Source: Chitinispirillaceae bacterium
GTDB taxonomy: Bacteria; Fibrobacterota; Chitinivibrionia; Chitinivibrionales; Chitinispirillaceae
NCBI GenBank assembly: GCA_016930275.1
Contig: JAFGHA010000191.1
Coordinates: 1-36,858, forward strand
Length of the DNA stretch: 36,858 bases
Direction of reading: 5' to 3'
Shown: in pieces, positions 33,191-36,858 of the stretch
Layout of the letters: the number at the start of each line of letters is the position of its first letter
Position numbering within the stretch: position 1 is the first letter of the stretch
Made by a program: the position numbers and the translations under genes
The notes under the pieces: generated by a model
What the model was told of the DNA's origin: nothing
The model's input: only the letters and a program-made list of their open reading frames with translations
The model's database searches: none

Positions 33191-34489
33191 CTTAGGAGTT
33201 AAGTAAAAATAACATCCCTATTTAAGGTCCGTATTGTATCTTATATGTATGCTACAAAACACCGACGAAACCATTCGCATCATTAAAGAAAAATACTCTC
33301 ATCTTACACACTGTCTCAACGAAAAAAGCCGTAGAATCTGGGCTGCATCTGAGGCAAAAAGTCTTGGCAGGGGCGGAATAAGTGTTGTGCATACGGCAAC
33401 TGGTATCGATTATAAAACAATAAGAAAAGGGTTTTCTGACATAGCTGCCAAAGATACATCCCCTTCAATCCGGCAACAAGGTGGAGGGAGGAAATCTTTA
33501 ATCAACAAAAATAAGGAACTGCCCGGAAAATTGGAACGTTTAATTGATCCTGTCACCCGTGGCGATCCGGAATCTCCGTTGCTGTGGACTAGCAAAAGCA
33601 CCTACAAATTGGCGGAAGAATTGAAGGGCAGTGGTATACCCATAAGCCAGAAGACTGTTTATTCTATGCTGGTTGGTTTGGACTATAGCTTACAATCAAA
33701 CAGGAAACGACATGAGGGAGTTGATCATCCGGATCGGGATGAACAGTTTGAATACATATATCAAAAGATTAAACTGTTTCAGCGGACTGGCGATCCGACA
33801 ATTTCTGTTGATACCAAGGAAAAAGAAAATATCGGCAATTTCAAAAATTCCGGTGTGGAGTATCATAAAAAGCTTAACCCGACCGAAGTTAACACGCACG
33901 ATTTCCCTGATAAAGAATTAGGGAAAGTAGCACCGTATGGTGTATACGATATCGGTAAGAATACAGGATGGGTTTGTGTCGGCATAAGTTCGGATACGGC
34001 AGAGTTCGCGGTAAATACCATCCGTTGCTGGTGGCGCATGATGGGAAGAAAGGATTATTCTGATTGCAGACGGATTCTGATCACTGCTGATTGTGGTGGA
34101 AGTAATGGAAACCGTGTAAAGCTCTGGAAATATGAGCTGCAAAAACTGGCTGATGAATTGAGCATATCAATACATGTATCCCACTTTCCGCCTGGAACCA
34201 GCAAATGGAATAAAATCGAACATCGAATGTTCAGCTACATTACTGCGAATTGGCGTGGAAGACCATTGGTCAGTCGTGAGGCTGTCGTTCAATTGATTTC
34301 GAACACCACAACCACGACCGGATTAAAAATCCGGGCGGTTTTGGACAATAACGATTATACAAAAGGGATTAAATTGTCGGACGATCAACTGGGCGCAATC
34401 ATTGAGAAAAAAGAGTCTTTCCATGGAGAATGGAATTATCGGATTATTGGCAGATAATATAGGGAAGTTATTTTTACTTAACTCCTAAG
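33191..34489 (+). mobile_element. Complete ISAzo13-family insertion sequence
   Basis: The 1299-bp element is bounded by 30-bp terminal inverted repeats (33191-33220 and 34460-34489) that match at 29 of 30 positions, both ending CTTAGGAGTTAAGT outward. It holds one full transposase gene on the + strand. I cannot see a convincing target-site duplication in the flanks. Confidence 0.85.
33249..34457 (+). CDS. ISAzo13-family transposase
   Basis: About 402 residues from ATG 33249 (a TTG at 33234 is in frame). The N-terminal LNEKSRRIWAASEAKSLG, GRGGISVVHTATGIDYKTIR is a DNA-binding part. It continues with GGGRKSLINKNKE, DPVTRGDPESPLLWTSKS, TISVDTKEKENIGNFKNSG, VHDFPD-like (THDFPDKELGKVAPYGVYDI), ITADCGGSNGNRVKLWKYEL and HFPPGTSKWNKIEHRMFSYI. 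The catalytic acidic residues lie in the SVDTKEKE, ITADCGG and WNKIEHR motifs. The reading frame is intact, so the element may be active. Confidence 0.93.
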   Translation: MLQNTDETIRIIKEKYSHLTHCLNEKSRRIWAASEAKSLGRGGISVVHTATGIDYKTIRKGFSDIAAKDTSPSIRQQGGGRKSLINKNKELPGKLERLIDPVTRGDPESPLLWTSKSTYKLAEELKGSGIPISQKTVYSMLVGLDYSLQSNRKRHEGVDHPDRDEQFEYIYQKIKLFQRTGDPTISVDTKEKENIGNFKNSGVEYHKKLNPTEVNTHDFPDKELGKVAPYGVYDIGKNTGWVCVGISSDTAEFAVNTIRCWWRMMGRKDYSDCRRILITADCGGSNGNRVKLWKYELQKLADELSISIHVSHFPPGTSKWNKIEHRMFSYITANWRGRPLVSREAVVQLISNTTTTTGLKIRAVLDNNDYTKGIKLSDDQLGAIIEKKESFHGEWNYRIIGR

Positions 34490-34572
34490 GCTCCACAAAC
34501 TTACGGTCGGCGGCTGTACATACTTTATCTCACGCCAACCGTTGAACAACATTACGAAAGTGATAACCTATC

Positions 34573-34707
34573 ATGAATATCAGAAAAATAAATCAATCCG
34601 ATATACCTGCATTGGCAGAAATGATTTTCAGTTACAAATTGGAACAGGATCCCGGTCTGGATGAAGGTATACGATCCGCTATTTCTGATTTTTTCCACTT
34701 ATTATAG
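34573..34707 (+). pseudogene. Truncated GNAT N-acetyltransferase N-terminus
   Basis: 44 codons reading MNIRKINQSDIPALAEMIFS and then YKLEQDPGLDEGIRSAISDF before a TAG. The first strand and helix are typical of GNAT acetyltransferases (I-R-K-I-N-Q-S-D-I-P-A-L), but the acetyl-CoA-binding core is gone. The remnant ends about 18 bases before the next gene, beside a short echo of the hairpin repeat, so a deletion or recombination joined the two. Confidence 0.5.
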
Positions 34708-34724
34708 AAACGAAGGGAGTAACG

Positions 34725-35735
34725 ATGGTGTCTCTGCGGTCACATTTTACTAAGGTTGTCTTTCTGTTCATTATAATCTTTTACTGGCCCGTGATGTGTC
34801 TGAACGCCATTGACGAGAATGCGGCAACTATGTTTGGTGCCGCTGAAAAGGGTGACCTGGCTGCGGTAGAGGCCCTTATACGCATGACGCCAAACCTTGT
34901 CAAAGCACGTAATGGTGACCAGCAAACAGCCCTTCATTTAGCTGCGGGGAATGGCCATTTGGAAGTCGTAAAATTCCTTTTAAAATCGAATGCCGACCCA
35001 GAGGCGAAAGACATGATTAATTTCACACCTCTGCACTATGCGTCCGGTTTCGGCTATGTTGAAGTTGTCGCAGTTCTGGAGGCTGCCATGACCGACAACG
35101 GCGAAGCCGAAAAAGCCAAGAAACATGTCAAGTCAATGAAAAATTCGATAATAGCAGCCGGGGAGATTGCTCAGGGAGACCGGCAGGGTGCTTTACAGCG
35201 TCTAAAGGCAGACCAGGAGGTCAGCTCGCAGGCAACATCTGAAACCTCTTTGGTAGCAGCTATTGAGGGTGGCAAGTTGGAACAGGTGAAGAAGCTGCTG
35301 GATAGCGGTGTTGATGTAAACCAGCGGTTTGAGTACGAATTCTCCTGGCTGATGGGGAGTAATAAGGAAGTTACTCCTCTTGAGCTGGCTGCTGTTTATA
35401 ACAACGTTCAGATAGTTGAACTGTTACTTAAGAAGGGAGCTGATGTTAATGCTTCCGATGGCGACGGATATACCGCACTTATAGTTGCTGCCCGTCAAGG
35501 GAACGCTGAGAATCTGCAGGTACTCCTGAAGGCTGGTGCCAAGGTCGATGCGCGTGCATGGGCAGGAGGAATTACCGCCCTGAATCAGGCAGCGGTTGCA
35601 AATCATCCCGATTGTGTCAAGGTCCTCCTAGCCGCTGGAGCCGATAAATCTATCAGAGACAATATGGACAGCTCTCCTCTGGATCGTGCCGAGTTCTGGG
35701 GGCATAAAGAAGTTATCCGTCTCCTTAGAAATTAA
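34725..35735 (+). CDS. Exported ankyrin-repeat protein
   Basis: 336 residues with a signal peptide (VVFLFIIIFYWPVMCLNA, cleavage near 29). Ankyrin repeats follow in two blocks, about 32-120 (QQTALHLAAGNGHLEVVKFL and FTPLHYASGFGYVEVVAVL) and about 180-335 (TPLELAAVYNNVQIVELLLK, YTALIVAARQGNAENLQVLL, ITALNQAAVANHPDCVKVLL, SPLDRAEFWGHKEVIRLL). A charged linker with a Glu/Lys-rich helix lies between. Such proteins bind partner proteins. An AGGGAG site precedes ATG 34725. The next gene starts after 39 bases. Confidence 0.9.
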   Translation: MVSLRSHFTKVVFLFIIIFYWPVMCLNAIDENAATMFGAAEKGDLAAVEALIRMTPNLVKARNGDQQTALHLAAGNGHLEVVKFLLKSNADPEAKDMINFTPLHYASGFGYVEVVAVLEAAMTDNGEAEKAKKHVKSMKNSIIAAGEIAQGDRQGALQRLKADQEVSSQATSETSLVAAIEGGKLEQVKKLLDSGVDVNQRFEYEFSWLMGSNKEVTPLELAAVYNNVQIVELLLKKGADVNASDGDGYTALIVAARQGNAENLQVLLKAGAKVDARAWAGGITALNQAAVANHPDCVKVLLAAGADKSIRDNMDSSPLDRAEFWGHKEVIRLLRN

Positions 35736-35774
35736 TCAAACCAAAAATCCGCACCATAATACCTTGGAAAATGT

Positions 35775-36203
35775 ATGTCTTCTAACGAGGAAAAAGCAGA
35801 GCGCCTTTTATCGATGGTGTATGTGCCTCTTATGGCAGGTATAGTATTGCCGATAGTTATTTTGCTTTTTCATTATGTTACTTTGCTTGTAACTTTTATA
35901 GAGATGAAAACCAGTCTTTCTCATACAGGAGAACTTTGGAGTTTTGTAGGAGTCGTATTAGGGCTTTTAAAGGTGGCTGTTTCACTTATGGCTCTTGTAG
36001 TAAGTGGAGTCAGAATATTTCCAGTTGTGCTTATGTATTATGGTATAGGAATCTTCGTATTTTATTTATATAAATTCTCCCGAAAGACTTTTTTTAAAAA
36101 CAATAACGATTCATACCGATCAATATTTTTCGGGATTATAGCTGGAATAATTACGGCCGTTGGTGCAAGCATCAGTGGAGGTTTTTTAAAAGTATATTTT
36201 TAA
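35775..36203 (+). CDS. Small polytopic membrane protein of unknown family
   Basis: 142 residues with four hydrophobic helices (about 14-43, 52-78, 81-100 and 117-140). The loop between helices 3 and 4 is basic and Asn-rich (KFSRKTFFKNNNDSYR). I recognise no family. It is 39 bases after the ankyrin gene and 35 before the small lipoprotein gene, all in one direction, so the three could be co-transcribed. GC content is clearly lower than the flagellar genes. Confidence 0.75.
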   Translation: MSSNEEKAERLLSMVYVPLMAGIVLPIVILLFHYVTLLVTFIEMKTSLSHTGELWSFVGVVLGLLKVAVSLMALVVSGVRIFPVVLMYYGIGIFVFYLYKFSRKTFFKNNNDSYRSIFFGIIAGIITAVGASISGGFLKVYF

Positions 36204-36238
36204 TCGGCGCCGTTCTTTGAGAGGGTATACTAAACGAC

Positions 36239-36751
36239 ATGGAAACAATTAAAACCATCATTGCCGCTATACTTGTATCGATCTCCAGTTGTGGAAGTAA
36301 AAGTAACGGAGGTGATTTTGTAAAGGATAATGTTTCTTTCTCCTATGCATCAGGCTGGAGTATAACCGAACAGGAAGATTACGGTGAATCAGGGTATTAT
36401 CTGTCGGTCGAAAAAAAAGGTTTTGATGAGAGTGGATTGATGACAGTAACATGGATTAACGCTATACGGGATTCAATGGATTATCTTGAAATAATACAAC
36501 AGGAATATAGAAAACAGAAATTACTGAAAAATCTGGAGTTCGCACCGATAAGAAAAAGCACCTTTAATGGAATGCCATCCCTATCATGTGATTTCAAGTT
36601 TAAAACAATAGGGGTGGGACATAACGGTACAATTTACGTTTTCCTGAAAGGTGGAAAAACGTATTCAATCATCAGACAAGAAGCCCTTGAAGATGTTTCA
36701 AAAAACAAAGAGGGATTTGAGCTGCTGGAATCATCGTTTAAAGTGGAGTGA
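36239..36751 (+). CDS. Small lipoprotein with a PsbP-like beta fold
   Basis: 170 residues. The N-terminus METIKTIIAAILVSISSCGS has a lipobox (ISSC), giving Cys 18 as a lipidation site. The mature part is beta-rich (VSFSYASGWSITEQ and GYYLSVEKKG) with a middle helix EIIQQEYRKQ and closing strands, like short PsbP/Mog1-like folds in bacterial lipoproteins. I cannot name a family with certainty. It lies last in a three-gene run with the ankyrin and membrane proteins. Confidence 0.7.
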   Translation: METIKTIIAAILVSISSCGSKSNGGDFVKDNVSFSYASGWSITEQEDYGESGYYLSVEKKGFDESGLMTVTWINAIRDSMDYLEIIQQEYRKQKLLKNLEFAPIRKSTFNGMPSLSCDFKFKTIGVGHNGTIYVFLKGGKTYSIIRQEALEDVSKNKEGFELLESSFKVE

Positions 36752-36812
36752 AAAACGGGGTTATTATTCCGAAGCGGGGTATCCATTTAAATACACCGAA
36801 TTAGACCATGGA

Positions 36813-36851
36813 GCGCTGAAAGCGCACAGCATACCAGCCCGGGCTAGTATG
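36813..36851. repeat. Two hairpins at the right edge
   Basis: GCGCT-GAA-AGCGC (36813-36825) is a perfect 5-bp stem. CATAC and GTATG flank AGCCCGGGCT (36830-36851) with one mismatch pair, forming a longer palindrome. These could be a terminator or a repeat element; the window ends seven bases later, so context is missing. Confidence 0.4.
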
Positions 36852-36858
36852 TTTCGCG

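Noticed and set aside
33191-34489. Target-site duplication at the ISAzo13 element
   Set aside because: The bases outside the two inverted repeats (ACCG on the left, GCTC on the right) do not match in any register I tried.
33058-34560. Integron attC-like core motifs (GTTAGGT near 33063; GTTGAAC near 34546)
   Set aside because: Each matches GTTRRRY, but I find no matching RYYYAAC partner at a proper distance with an imperfect palindrome between them. The GTTAGGT is not kept in the second hairpin repeat. No attC-sized sequence separates the downstream genes.

Overview
The window is dominated by one long flagellar gene cluster on the + strand (about 4944-28595). A short minus-strand envelope/signalling operon lies on its left, and a looser accessory region with mobile-element traces lies on its right. 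The flagellar part has a high, even GC content with tightly overlapping ATGA/GTGA gene junctions. The right end (about 32960-36858) is visibly more AT-rich and carries an insertion sequence, a truncated gene and small palindromic repeats. The organism is a motile bacterium with an outer membrane. The gene order flgD, TIGR02530-type gene, flgE, flbD, motA, motB, fliL, fliM, fliN/Y, fliOPQR, flhB, flhA, flhF, flhG, fliA resembles the large fla operon of spirochaetes and of Bacillus. Several exported proteins (Ig/PKD-like modules, a carboxypeptidase-regulatory-like domain followed by a short beta-rich segment, a lipoprotein relic) look more like the FCB group, for example Fibrobacterota/Chitinivibrionia. 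That placement is inference only.

Left region (1-4943): on the minus strand a hybrid sensor kinase is followed by a DUF374-type acyltransferase and a family 2 glycosyltransferase that runs off the window. The acyltransferase frame has no ordinary start codon that would keep its active-site segment. A divergent gene encodes a small exported TapB/DUF3108-like protein. A tRNA-Pro(GGG) gene follows on the minus strand, with a near-perfect hairpin just after it and a second copy of its 3' end 141 bp away.

Flagellar region (4944-28595): an exactly spaced sigma-54 -24/-12 element (4893-4908) precedes a MotE-like gene. Then come fliK, flgD, a TIGR02530 gene, flgE, flbD, motA, motB, fliL, fliM, fliN/Y, fliO, fliP, fliQ, fliR, flhB, a large exported Ig-module protein, flhA, flhF, flhG, a small membrane protein, fliA, a small charged protein and an HDOD protein. 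Together these encode the hook scaffold and hook, the stator, the switch, the complete membrane part of the type III export gate, the placement GTPase/ATPase pair and sigma-28. Filament, basal-body rod, MS-ring and export ATPase genes are not in the window.

The most unusual points are as follows. A 666-residue exported Ig-module protein is translationally locked between flhB and flhA. FlgD and FlgE each carry an internal domain duplication. FlhB has NPTY at the autocleavage site instead of NPTH.

Right region (28596-36858): a decayed lipoprotein-like relic, a WG-repeat exported protein, a convergent exported protein with a regulatory-like domain and propeller-like repeats, and a DUF1905/YdeI-like protein. 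Then come a complete ISAzo13-family insertion sequence beside 41-nt hairpin repeats, a GNAT acetyltransferase stub, an exported ankyrin-repeat protein, a small polytopic membrane protein and a small lipoprotein.
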